Shown here one piece after another: positions 1 to 11,100 of a DNA stretch of 64,000 nt. Origin of the DNA: Tetranychus cinnabarinus (lineage: Eukaryota > Arthropoda > Arachnida > Trombidiformes > Tetranychidae); assembly GCA_022266195.1 (NCBI GenBank), contig WHVY01000002.1:1441001-1505000 (forward strand), in the 5' to 3' direction. A program made the translations under genes and the position numbers. A model generated the notes under the pieces. The model searched no databases. It was not told the DNA's origin and saw nothing but the letters and a program-made list of their open reading frames with translations. Position 1 is the first letter of the stretch. The number at the start of each line of letters is the position of its first letter.

Positions 1-21
1 TAATCAATTACTCCTCGTTTT

Positions 22-130
22 TGCCCATTTTTCTTGCTCTGTTTTGTCATTTTGTGCATAAATGTGACAATTGTGTTTATTTGTCTTTTTACTAACAACC
101 AAATGCAAAGTGTAGTAACTTTATCCAATT
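22..130 (+). repeat. Dispersed repeat end module, copy 1
   Basis: About 110 bp that recur almost word for word at 4566-4673 and, shortened, at 6091-6150 and 56565-56632. Shared blocks include gcataaatgtgacaattgtg and a T-rich stretch ending in tagtaacaacc. In the two internal copies it directly follows an inverted-repeat unit of the 2.7-6.1 kb palindrome, so this copy is probably the edge of a similar element lying left of the window. Confidence 0.7.
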
Positions 131-163
131 TTTTCCTTGGAAATGGGTTTAGCAAATTGACAA

Positions 164-1743
164 CTAAAAGATCTGACGATAACCCAAATTGGTAACCAGA
201 AGCAAAAGCGTAGCTGCGTTTTCAATGGTAACCTGTGATAAATCAATTGAGATCTCGAATGATTTTTTGATGTATTACAATAATATAATGGACTTCAAAA
301 AGTCCCAATTCAATGGTCATTGTTCAAGTTTTTGGATAATGCCAATTACCAATCATCTGCTCAGACAAGACTAAACCTAACCTCACTCTCAAGATTTTTA
401 TCAAAATGTCAAAAAGAGTGTTTCTCTTCGCGGTCTGTAGATCTCTTTTGAATCTGACATGATTCGACCACAGCATTACATTGAATTGAGACTTTTTGAA
501 GCCTCAAATAATTCATTGATAAAGACTTACAGTGACAAGATTTTTCGATGAATATTCCAAACTTCCAAGTATAGTGAAATATTTTCGTTGATCAACATAT
601 TCAAGAAAATTGAGATTCTCAAGTTTTGTTTTAATTTGGCTTGTCTTGGTGTTGGCATTGTGTAATTGACTTATTGCATGATCAATCTACAAAATAAGAT
701 GCACTCGATTAATTCCTTTTGTAAAGTCGAGAAAACAAACTCGATTCAATCCCTACCTGTTTTTGGGCATAATTGGCTGTAATGAAATGCAATGACTGAC
801 CAGTGGCACAATTGAGCAAACCATAAACTGAGAGGACAATTTTAAGATCCTGTCTTGTTGGACTACAAAAGACTAGATATAAAATCAAGGATTGATTGAT
901 AAAACTACTAATGAAACAGGCATGATTCAGCTTTTCCCAGAAGTGATAGGTTTCAATGATTTGCTTCAATTGACTTGTGATATGTCTGACTGATCTTCGT
1001 ATTAAAGTGTCCCGTTTAAAGTCTGATATTGCTTTATATCGAACCAGCGTTTTAAGTGAAGTGTAATACGATTTGAATCGACGAGCAACAAAAAACATAT
1101 CCAGTCCAAAAAAGAAGGCGAAATTGATTGCATAGGCCGATACCAAGAAACCGGCAACTCCATGAAGTCCTAAATAAACAATGTTCAATGAATAAAGACC
1201 GGGTGGACATTGAAACAGTAAAGGTATGTTAAGGCCAACCGTTACAATGAAAGCAAGAATCAAATTGGATTGGGTTTGATGGAGAAACAGTTTGATTACT
1301 TTCATCTCGGCCGGTGTTTTAGTGTTTAAAAGTTGATTCACTCGAACCCAATGCTGATGTTTAACACTCTGATTAGTGTATTTAAGAAACAGTCCACAAT
1401 AAAGACCACCAAGAGTCCAAATGGACAACATACAGTCGAGTGGAGTTCGGATGGCACCAAATTCAATAGTCGCATCTCCAAGATAATAAAGGATTGGATT
1501 GTCGGCTGGTAAAAGGGTAAACACAATAGTCTTGATTGTTACACTAATGAATATGATTAAAGCAATATAAGAAACCAGTTGACGGCGTTTGGAATGATTA
1601 ACTGGAATATAATTGAAATGGATTAACAACTGTTTTTCAAAATAAGCTGACAGTTTACTAAATTGTCTTGATTTTTCCATTTTAGTCTTTAATTTCTTGA
1701 TCTTTTTCCTTTTCACTTTTGACTGGGAAATTACTTTTCCCAT
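164..1743 (-). CDS. Gustatory-receptor-like seven-transmembrane protein
   Basis: Three exons: 757-1743, 531-686 and 164-232, all joined in phase 0 with GT-AG introns, giving about 403 residues from the ATG at 1743 to TAG at 164-166. The N-terminus is basic and cytoplasmic-looking. Hydrophobic helices follow near residues 55-80, 105-125, 160-180, 185-215 and 275-310. The last exon supplies a terminal helix of the type LLLLVTNLGYRQ, which recalls the TY-x5-QF region ending insect GRs. Length (~400 residues), multi-helix topology, a terminal helix in its own short phase-0 exon, and lineage-specific sequence fit the large chemoreceptor family of spider mites. No ligand can be inferred. It could instead be another mite-specific multipass family. 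The short + strand reading frame over 189-374 is a shadow of the last exon. Confidence 0.6.
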
Positions 1744-2690
1744 TCTTTATATTCACCTGAAAATTTTTTGAGTCTTCTCTTGAAAGTTCATTCTGATGTA
1801 TATTTCTTGATAATTAAATAAAATTTTGTTGCTCGTTTGCTTCGTGTTCATGAGTATTAACTTAAATAGCAAAGACTTGTTGATCACAACTCGGTTCACT
1901 TCAGTCAACTGAATTTTAATGTTTGTGAAGCAATGGTAAAGCATAATTATCGATGAGTTTAATTACCATTGCTTGTGATCATCATTATTGATTAACATCA
2001 TTTGCTCAAATCTTATTTATACATTATTGGAGTATTGAGGGAAACTGGGATTGATTTGTTTTTCTTGTTCAAAATCTTCTTTAACTAATTCTCATCGTTT
2101 GTTTAAATTACCTCTGCTAATTCATTTCCTGAGCAACTTAAATCTGACTTGAAGTATTGACTTGTAAAATTAGTTTAGTTATGTTTTAATGAAAAACATG
2201 TCCATTTGACCTAATGATGTTGTATGTATTTGACTCTGAATTGCAAGTAAGCATGTAAATGTTGAGAAAAATAAGCTTACTCCAAAATTTTAAATATTAA
2301 AATGAAAATCAATAGATTGTGTGATTAAAGCTAATAATATCATATTAATACTTGAATAATGACTATCAAAATGATATTATTTTCAATATCAAAGCAATCA
2401 ACGGGAATAAAAAGTTACATTAGAGTTAATTTTATTTTTCATGATTAGTTTAATCAGAATATATTCACCTTTCAATTTTAATGGATTCAAAAACAGAGGT
2501 TACTGTTGAAGGTAAAAATCATGAAGATTCATCAAAATGAGGTGAGTTCAAATAACGAATATAAATGTTTATCAAAGGGAAACAAGACATTGAATTTAAG
2601 GAATTGTTCAGAAAGTGTATAAATTACAATCAAAATTGGATTTGTGACGCAAGTAGTTGAATGAACGAGATTTAAGCATAAAGTCTGACT
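1744..2690. other. Intergenic, nothing recognised
   Basis: AT-rich sequence between the receptor gene and the inverted-repeat array. The reading frame at 1753-1944 on the minus strand has no family resemblance and no coding signature. No RNA gene or clear repeat was seen. Confidence 0.5.
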
Positions 2691-5600
2691 CGAAGTTATA
2701 ACAAATCAGACAAAAATAGCCAAAAACGGGTATAAAGTAATTTCTTTAAAATTTAGTCTCTGTTGGTTTGTACGGACATTAGAACTGATTCCATTCGTGC
2801 AATTTAAAAATTTTTCTGATGAAACGTTTTCGAGAAAATCGAGGTCAAAGTTAAGACTTTGATCGCTTTTTTTGTAATTACGGAAGCAGATTTTTCTATA
2901 AAACTTATTTGGCTGATGAAACTTTTTGTAGTCAACCAGAAAATGAGCTTATTTTGAGAAATAAAACTTCTCTTTTTCTGTAAAGCAGATTAGTTCGATT
3001 TCCAGTTAAATCGATCTTTCTCTGTGACCGTAAGAGTTAGAGAGCTGAAACTTATTAGTTGTCCATAAAAATGATTGTCTCACATCTTTGATCAAATACT
3101 TTTTTCAATATATCCACAGGCATCTTTATTTTGGCCATTGGACTTGAAATTTTGAGACTCGATATTTCGATAATGGCATCATCTACAGTCATCATTATTT
3201 CACTGATTTAGTACTTAACTACTTAACAATTCAATTCTATTTAATACATTTTCATTTAGCGGGTTTGGATCATAATATTTGGCTTTTAAATGCACAAGGA
3301 ACAACTTTTTAATAAACCAAACTCATCTCAATCCATTTCTTGGTAAATAAACCAATTTTCTGGTTGTAAATACAATGCAAAATGTACTGCTAAATGGTGC
3401 AGAATTTGAGCAAAGTGTTCCGACTTAGTGAGTTTGTAGGGACATACAAACTGAGTCCAACGGGTCTATTAAATAATGAATCAGACGAACAATTTTTGAG
3501 AAAATTGAGATCAAAGTTGAAACTTCGATAGCGTTTTGTTCAGCTACGGAAGCAAATTTTTTCACGAAACTTATTATACTGTTGTATCTTTAGATGAACA
3601 ACCAGACAATGCACTTAGTTTTAGAAATAACATTTTCTTTTTCCTGTAAAACCCATAAGTTCCATTTTAAATTGAACCGACCCCTTTCAGTGACCGTAAG
3701 ACTTAGGGAGTTGAAATTTATTATGCGTTCATAAACATTGTTTCCACACATCATGAATTGTTTTATTTCTTCAAACTATCAAGAATTCGTTTTATTTTGG
3801 TCATTGTACCTAAAACTTTGCGACTCGATATTTCGAGAATGGCATAACCTAAAATCATAATTCTTTGACCAAACATCAGATTCTATCATGGGCTATAATA
3901 TAATATGACTAAATACATTTAAAAATGAATATTTTTCCAACAATTAAGGTTTGTGTTTGAGTAACCATTTAACTTACTGGATCAAGCCAAAATCTGATAA
4001 CATGAGTAATACAATGCTATAACTTTTTCAGTATGAGCTTAAATAATTTACTATTTAAATGTGTTATAGCCAATAGTAAAACCTAATGTTAGGTCAAAGA
4101 ATGATGATTTTAGGTTATGCCATTCTCGAAATATCGAGTCTCAAAATTTCAAGTCCAATGGCCAAAATAAAGATAACTGTTGATATATTGAAAAAATTAT
4201 TTGATCCATTATTTTTATTGTCGCATAATAAGTTTCAGCTAGCTAACTTTTACGGTCACAGAAAAAAAGTCGTTTCAAACCAAATTCGAACTTATCTGTT
4301 TCGCAGAAGCACAAAACTTTATTTCATATAATAAAGTACATTTTCTGATTCGCCATTAAAATTTATATAAGGAGAATGAGTTTCATGAAAAAATCTGCTT
4401 CCATAATTGTACAAAAAGCTTTGCAAGTTTCAAGTTCGAACCCGATTTTCTCGAAATCTGTTCATCGGAGAAATCTGCAAATCGCACAAATCAACTCAGT
4501 TTTTATTTCCCAACAAACCTACAAAGTCTTAATTTGCATGAAGTCAATTATTAGCCGTTTTTTCCATTTTTCTTGCAGTACTATGTCAATTTGTGCATAA
4601 ATGTTACAATTGTGTTATTTGTGTCTTTTTAGTAACAACCAAATGCAAAGTGTATTAACTTTACCCAATTTTAAGACTTGATATTGTGAGAATGACATAA
4701 CCTAAAATCGTAATTCTTCGACCAAACATCTGAATTCACCATTGGCTACAATATAATATGACTAAATACATTTAAAAATGAATATTTTCGCAACAATTAA
4801 GGATTGTGTTTGAGTAACCATCCAACTTTGTAAATCAAGTTCAAATTTAATAACAGGAGTAATACAATTCTATAACTTTTTCAGTATGATCTTAAATAAT
4901 TTAAATATGTCATAGCTCATAGTAAAATTAAAGTTTGGCTGAAAATTATTATTGTAAACCATAATATTTACGAAATATTGGGGTTCAAAGTTTTCAGGCC
5001 CATGGTCAAAATTAAGAAAACAGTTTATAAATTGTAAAAAAATATCGGTCATTATAGTGTACAAACAATATTTACACACTTATAATAAGTTTCAGCTTTC
5101 TAAGTCTTACGGTCAATGAAAGTGGTCGGTTTAATTGAAAATCGAACTTATGGGTTTTAAAGGAAAAAGAAAATGTTATTTCTCAAAACAAGTGTATTTT
5201 CTTATTGATTATTAAAAGTTACATCGTTAAAATGAGTTTTTATGAAAAAATCTGCTTCAATAGTTGAACAAAAGGCAATCGAGGTTTCAACTTTGATCTC
5301 GATTTTCTCGAAAACTGTACATCGGGTAGGTTATTTAATAGTACCAAATGACTCAGTTTTTATGTCCCTACAAACTTACCAAGTCTCAACTCTTTGCTCA
5401 AATTTTCGAGCCTTTGGCATTACTTTTTGCATTGCATTTACAACTCTAACCAGAAAGTTGGTTTATTTACCAGGATATGGGTTGCGATGAGTTTATTTTG
5501 TTGAATAAGTTTTTTTGTACAATCACGTCCCAAAAATCTTAACCCAAATGCACGAATGGAAATTTATTAAACTAAATTGAATTATAAGTTAGTAAAGCAT

Positions 5601-6110
5601 TAAATTGGGGAAAGAATTATTATTGAGATGCCACCATTCTCGAAATATTGAGCCTTGAAGTTTTAAGTCCAATGGCCAAAATCAAGAGAACTGTTGATAG
5701 ATTGCTAAAATTAGTTAATCCATTATGCGTAACAACAATATTCAAGCGCGCCTAATAAGTTTCAGTTCTCTAACTCTTACGGTCAAAGAAAAAGATCGGT
5801 TTGACTCAAAATCGAACTACAGACTAACTTGCTTTACAGAAAAATAAAGTTCTTTTTCTCAAAATAAGTGTATTTTCTGGTTGACTATTAAAAGTTATAT
5901 CGTTAAACGAGTTTCATGCAAAAAAATCTGCTTCCATATTCGTACAAAAGGCGATCGAAGTGTCAACTTTGACCTCGATTTTCTCGAAAACTATTTATCA
6001 AAGAAACTTTTAAATCTCACGAATTGAATCAGTTCTCATGACCCTACAAACCAACAGAGATTAAATTTGCATAAAATTAATTTATAACCGTTTTTGCCCA
6101 TTTGTGTCAA
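2690..6110. repeat. 3.4 kb imperfect palindrome built from inverted repeat units
   Basis: Five diverged copies of a ~430-460 bp unit. Two are in + orientation (about 2720-3185 and 3421-3850) and three in reverse (about 4115-4560, 4970-5400 and 5629-6090). Matching positions on the two sides add up to about 8812-8815, so the array folds about a centre near 4407. For example, the unit edge at 2737 pairs with 6075, and 3420 pairs with 5395. The spacer between neighbouring units is also mirrored: 3350-3415 against 5395-5475. The ~300 bp centre at 3840-4140 is directly repeated at 4690-4990. Reverse-oriented units end in the dispersed end module (4566 and 6091). The short reading frames here (4086, 4376, 4870 and 5242) come from the repeat and are not genes. 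It probably began as a foldback or MITE-like element that was duplicated within itself. Confidence 0.85.
4566..4673 (+). repeat. Dispersed repeat end module, copy 2
   Basis: Near-identical to 22-130, and sits directly after the reverse-oriented unit at 4115-4560. Confidence 0.8.
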
Positions 6111-6150
6111 TTTTTGCATAAATGTGTTGATTGTGTCTTTTTAGTAGCAC
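6091..6150 (+). repeat. Dispersed repeat end module, copy 3
   Basis: Shortened copy of the module at 22-130. It keeps the gcataaatgtg and tctttttagtag blocks and marks the right edge of the palindrome. Confidence 0.7.
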
Positions 6151-6895
6151 CCTTGACTCAATACTCAATAACATAATCAATTTTCATGGAATAATATCAA
6201 CAAACTTAGTTAATTAATGAGTAGCTTTTATTGATAGTTTCTGCTTAAGTTTGGTTTACAGTACAAAAAATTGTGAATTATCAATAATGAAATTGGATGT
6301 CAGTCTTCGAAATGATATTAGGATAGAAGAGATGAAATCGATGTTAAGTTGTTAGAGACAATTGCAATTTTATAATTAAAGTAGGGCTACTCGACACATT
6401 CATAATCATCAAGAAACCCATGATAATGACTACACAAAGTAATAAATCATGATAAATTTAAGCCAACTGAGTTATTAGTTGAGAAAAGCTTTAACTATTG
6501 TACAGCAAAGTTTTACCCAATTGTAAAACACAAGATGGAGCTTGCAGTCATGTAAGGTTGAAAAATTGAGATGCAGATACTTGATACGATAAAGTATAGA
6601 CTTTGAGTAATCAGTTTTGTTTCAATACAAATATTTTTTTCGTTTCATCGATGGTGTAAGCGATAGGCAATTTATATAATTCAGCATAATATTTAATATT
6701 CATGAATTGTAATTTTAAAAAATAGCTATAAGCGGAAGAATACACAATTGATCCGATAGCAAGTATTTGAAGAAGTACCAATCCTTTCGATCCAAACAAG
6801 AATCGATATTATTGATCAGACATCTCCTATCACAGGGTTAACATCAGTAAGTTATTATTTTCACCGAGTTAAACAACTAATTCTGCTTGATCAAA
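6151..6895. other. Intergenic and likely DPY30 5' leader
   Basis: Contains the probable promoter and 5' UTR of the downstream DPY30-like gene. A minus-strand open stretch at 6611-6799 could encode a hydrophobic segment, but it opens on TTG with a stop just upstream and no ATG, so no gene is called. Confidence 0.4.
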
Positions 6896-7852
6896 ATGGT
6901 TTCTGATACTGAATCAACTGCCAAGTCATCTGAAACAATTGAAAATAAAGATCAAGAATCAAGTGAACAAGTTAAATCAACAGAAATTGCAGGAGATTCA
7001 AGTGTTACTGCTGCACCATCTGCTTCTTCTTCGTCTTCAAATCAAGACAATACCACTGTTTCAACTGAAGTTCAACCAATGGAAGCCGAGTCAACTGATA
7101 TTTCTAAAAATAAGGAATCAATGGAATCTAATGCTAGCGTAAATGTTGAATCTAATATTAGTGAAGATGCTGATGTAAAACCAATGGAGGCATTGTCTGA
7201 AGAAATACCGGAAGCTGTTGCAGCCGATTCTGAATTATCTAAGGAGAAAAATGTTTCCGATGGTTCATTGTCATCATCATCATTATCAACTGAAATTCCT
7301 GCACCTGGAGGAGCAGAAAAAATTCAAAACAACAGTGATTCTGTTGGATTTACTATACCAAAAATTAAAACAGAAGAATTAGACAATAGTGAAGTAATGG
7401 ATACCACTACTACCCCAGCAACTACTACTCTTGGTACATCTGAAAATGAAACTTCATCTGTATCTTCAATTCCTAATAATGAAGCAGAAACTCAAAAAAA
7501 TGGCTCTAATGGTACATCTGAAAGTCAAGTTATAGAGGACAAAGGAGTCACACCCGATGATATTGATAAAGAAACTTCACAACCGGCACCTGTCTCTGCC
7601 GACTCTGGTCCAGCGACTCCTGGTAAAGTTGTTCAAGCTGCTTCCCCAACTCCAATAGTCAATGGATCAAGTAAAAAGCCTAAAGTTGATTTTGCATCTT
7701 TACCTACTCGTCAATATTTAGACCAAACAGTTGTACCAATCTTATTGCAGGGTTTATCATCATTAGCTAAAACACGACCCGAAGATCCAACTCGATATTT
7801 AGCTAATTATCTAATTGAACATGGTAAAGATTTTGAAGATCGTCAAAATTAA
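6896..7852 (+). CDS. DPY30: DPY30 homologue with long disordered N-terminal extension
   Basis: Intronless, 318 residues. The last ~45 residues are an almost canonical Dpy-30 domain (LPTRQYLDQTVVPILLQGL, then a second helix ending in an LANYLIEHG motif). In DPY30 this domain forms the dimeric helical bundle that docks on the ASH2L C-terminal motif in SET1/MLL histone H3K4 methyltransferase complexes, so a nuclear chromatin role is expected. Residues 1 to about 265 are Ser/Thr/Glu/Asn-rich low complexity, with Lys-Thr-Glu-Glu and Pro-Met-Glu-Ala repeats and no recognisable fold. Human DPY30 is about 99 residues, so most of this protein is extra. The first ATG (6896) is in a good context (aaaATGg). 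A near-cognate codon 9 nt upstream was not used. The gene converges with TULP4: stop to stop is 288 bp. Confidence 0.9.
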   Translation: MVSDTESTAKSSETIENKDQESSEQVKSTEIAGDSSVTAAPSASSSSSNQDNTTVSTEVQPMEAESTDISKNKESMESNASVNVESNISEDADVKPMEALSEEIPEAVAADSELSKEKNVSDGSLSSSSLSTEIPAPGGAEKIQNNSDSVGFTIPKIKTEELDNSEVMDTTTTPATTTLGTSENETSSVSSIPNNEAETQKNGSNGTSESQVIEDKGVTPDDIDKETSQPAPVSADSGPATPGKVVQAASPTPIVNGSSKKPKVDFASLPTRQYLDQTVVPILLQGLSSLAKTRPEDPTRYLANYLIEHGKDFEDRQN

Positions 7853-8011
7853 TGAATTTTATGCGGTAAAACTATTTAATTTCTTTATCATTTCCTTCCG
7901 TCAGTTAATCTATCAAATGATTTCTTTTCACTTTTCATACATTTCAAAATTGAAACCACATTAAATACAATAATAACTTCCTTCATTGGATAAGTTATTT
8001 ATCTTCGCTAG

Positions 8012-8017
8012 TTTATT
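8012..8017 (-). terminator. Possible poly(A) signal for TULP4
   Basis: AATAAA on the minus strand, about 125 bp beyond the TULP4 stop codon. If used, the TULP4 and DPY30 3' ends overlap in antisense by roughly 100 bp. Confidence 0.4.
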
Positions 8018-8100
8018 TACATTTTGTTTCATTCAAATCAGTATAATTTTCAATCTTTTTTTTCAATTTATTTCTATTGTTCGCACAATTTTCGTGTCAC

Positions 8101-8106
8101 AATAAA
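8101..8106 (+). terminator. Poly(A) signal for the DPY30-like gene
   Basis: AATAAA 249 bp after the DPY30 stop codon. It is the first canonical hexamer downstream. Confidence 0.55.
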
Positions 8107-8140
8107 CCAATAAATCAACGGTCCGTGTTCACATCGATAT

Positions 8141-11100
8141 TCACTTCAATCTCTGAGTTACATTCGCCAATGCAACTGCCAATGCTTGTAATGCGCTGAA
8201 CGGATATTGAAAATCCAATGTATATGCATTATCATCTATTCGACCAAACTGCATCACCTGAAACGAAAAAAATACAAGATTAATTAGAAGATTTCGTTAT
8301 AACTTATCGTGATATAAATATCCATTTAAAGCAAGACGAACAAGCAATATATTATTGAGTACGCAATTTGCCACTCTTTAGTTTGTTTGTCAAGTCAACA
8401 ATTAACCAAGTTTTGTTCTCTAATAGTTAATGGGAATGGGAAACAATCCAATCAATTTTGAACTATCACGCAAAGGCATAATTCAATAATATTTCACAAA
8501 CCAATTCATTTGAAGATGAAAAGAAAACAGTCGGATTTTCTTGATGATTCTTCATATTAGACAGGAATTATTTTAATAGGTTATTCAGCAAAACTAACAA
8601 ATCTAGGCTGATGAAAAGTAGAATGATTATTTGATAGAATAAATTTCCTTACCTGTTTTCCTTGATGTTCAATTTGAAAATTTTTAGCCGACTCTTGGGT
8701 CACTCTACCACCAAAGTCCAGCTGATAAACTTGGCTTACTTCATTCCAAAGAGGTGCTTTGTTATGAAGAAGGAACTCTCTACCACCAGTATATCTTTGA
8801 TTGCTTAGTTCGTCAGGTTGAATCCTGCTGCTTCGTTTTTTAACTTTCATCTTCTTTTTAATACACGACTTTTGGAAATTTCCCAAATTTCGGAAATCCT
8901 GACTTCGAAACTCGTCATCTGAACTCGCATCATCTTCAGAACTACAATCAAGATAGTTCAATCTAAGAAAGAAATAAAATGAAATAATTTAACTAATGTT
9001 AACAGTTATGATAAAAATATAACTTACTTCTGTTTCATCACTTTTCTGAACATTGTTGGACTATAAAAGATGCTTTTTCCTTGAGCTTTTCGCCGATTCT
9101 TTGTACCAAGCATAGGGGACGTTGGCAAGCTTCGGTTCAACAATTCACTTCGAAAACTTTTAGAAAATCTTCCATCTTCATTGGATACAACAGCCTGAGG
9201 TAAACTACCTCTATGACCTGTTCGTGGCCCTCCATTACCTGTCAAATTGCCTCTCGATTCGTCTCTATTAAATCTTGAGTAAGTTTCCGTTAGTAATGTG
9301 TTACAATCATTGAGACTGTTGAGCAATTCTTCAGAATCAAAGTTGAGGAACACTTTTTTTCTTCTCACATGAACTGGTGATGAGATAATCGCTTGTCTAT
9401 AATCAAGGCTTGTTTCTGAGTTGGCATTACTTTCTTTACAATCTTCTTCTTGAGTACATTTACAAAACGTCGATGAAAGAGTTATTCCTTTGCCGTCACA
9501 ATCTTCGTCGAGTGACATGCAACTAGGCTTGCCTGTCAATTCATCATCACTTTCATCTTCAAGACTATTCCTTTTGCATGTTGATAAAATATAGCGTCGT
9601 TGAGAGGCAATTGGTTCCCCTGAATCACTTCGAATATTTGTGAAATCAATAATTTCTCTATTATAATGATTACTATTGGCATTATTATTGTTGCTCTGAG
9701 TAAAATTATATTCATTTGGTTGGTTATTTTGTGATTGTTGTTGATGTAAGAGTAATCCATGATTAGAGGCTGTCGATGTTGACGATGAGTTTGATTGAGA
9801 TTGAGCAATTGATGAGCGATTCCGATAGAAAAGTGAAGGTGAACGACCAAATGTCGATGTAGAAGATGAAGGACAATAATTAGTCGATAAATCTTGATTC
9901 AAACCATTATCAACTTCAGTATCGTCAATATATTTCATGTCATAATTTGTGCTAGAGGAATGTATGTGTCTACCTTCAATCAGGCAACTATCAACACCAG
10001 AATTTGTACCCGCTACCGGATAGCTTGGAGATGAAGCAAGGTTTGTATACTGAAGTAAGTAAGATGATGAAAACCAATTAGATGATGGAGAAGATGATGT
10101 TGGTGATGATGAATAAGGTGCATTTGTAAGACCATATCTACCAGTTTCTAAAGATAATTTGTAACAATTTGAAGGTGTATTTGTATCACAGGTTGATGGA
10201 AGATTTTTTACACCATTGTCGACATAACCATTTCGCGATGACATTTTACGAGATGAAGATTCACGGCAAGATTTACCGCTATTAATACACTTATAACGAA
10301 GGCTTCTTGGCGATGACAATCCAATACTGTTACTAGGCAAAGGGAATGCTGCAGCTGTTGATGATGGCGATAATAAGGATGAGGAATTTTTGAATCCTGT
10401 GTTTGAGGGTGATCTAATTGTAGTATTTGACTGCTCAACTGGTGATTGCATGATATCATTCGAAGTAAAGTTCGAAAATGCTCCGCTTGTGCCAGGTGTA
10501 CAATCAGAAGAAAACTTTCCTGTTGGATTGAGATGGCTTTGATCCAAGTCTTGTAGTTTATTTTCCGAGCTACTTGACATTGGGACGGTTGACATTTGTA
10601 CTAGCGGATTGAGAATGTCACTCAATGATTGAAAACTAGTTTGTGTTGATATCGAGTTTGAGGTAGGAGTTGGCTGGATATTGGAATTGGCTGATTTGAT
10701 TAAGGCTCGACTATTAAATGGTGATGAGTAAAACATAGAAGTTGAACTTGCAGGTGCAGAAATCATTTCCATACTAACTAATTGTTGACCATTTGAACTA
10801 CCATTAACATGAAGGGTTAACAAATCTTCAGATAAATTGGAAATCAGATTAACATAATCAGTATCTAAAGAATCTGATCTATAATTGTAGTTAGAAATAT
10901 TGAACTGTTGTTGAGTTGAATTTGATTGAGATGAGCCACGAAATGTCTTCTTAGGCGTCATTGGAGCAATTGGAATAGAGTAACCATCATCATAGTTGCC
11001 ACCTCCGCCTGAACCTTCGTCTTCATCTTCCGAACTGGTTACTGCTCTGTCTGAACCCTCAACAATGAACCCTCCAGTTACTCCTTCTCTTTGACCTCCA

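Noticed and set aside
189..374. Plus-strand 61-codon frame at the left edge
   Set aside because: It overlaps antisense the final exon of the receptor gene and has no family resemblance.
4086..5490. Several 70-80 codon frames on both strands in the repeat array
   Set aside because: They recur with the inverted repeat units and share their drift, so they are repeat shadows.
6611..6799. Hydrophobic 62-codon minus-strand frame
   Set aside because: It opens on TTG with a stop codon three codons upstream, and I found no ATG or plausible upstream exon.
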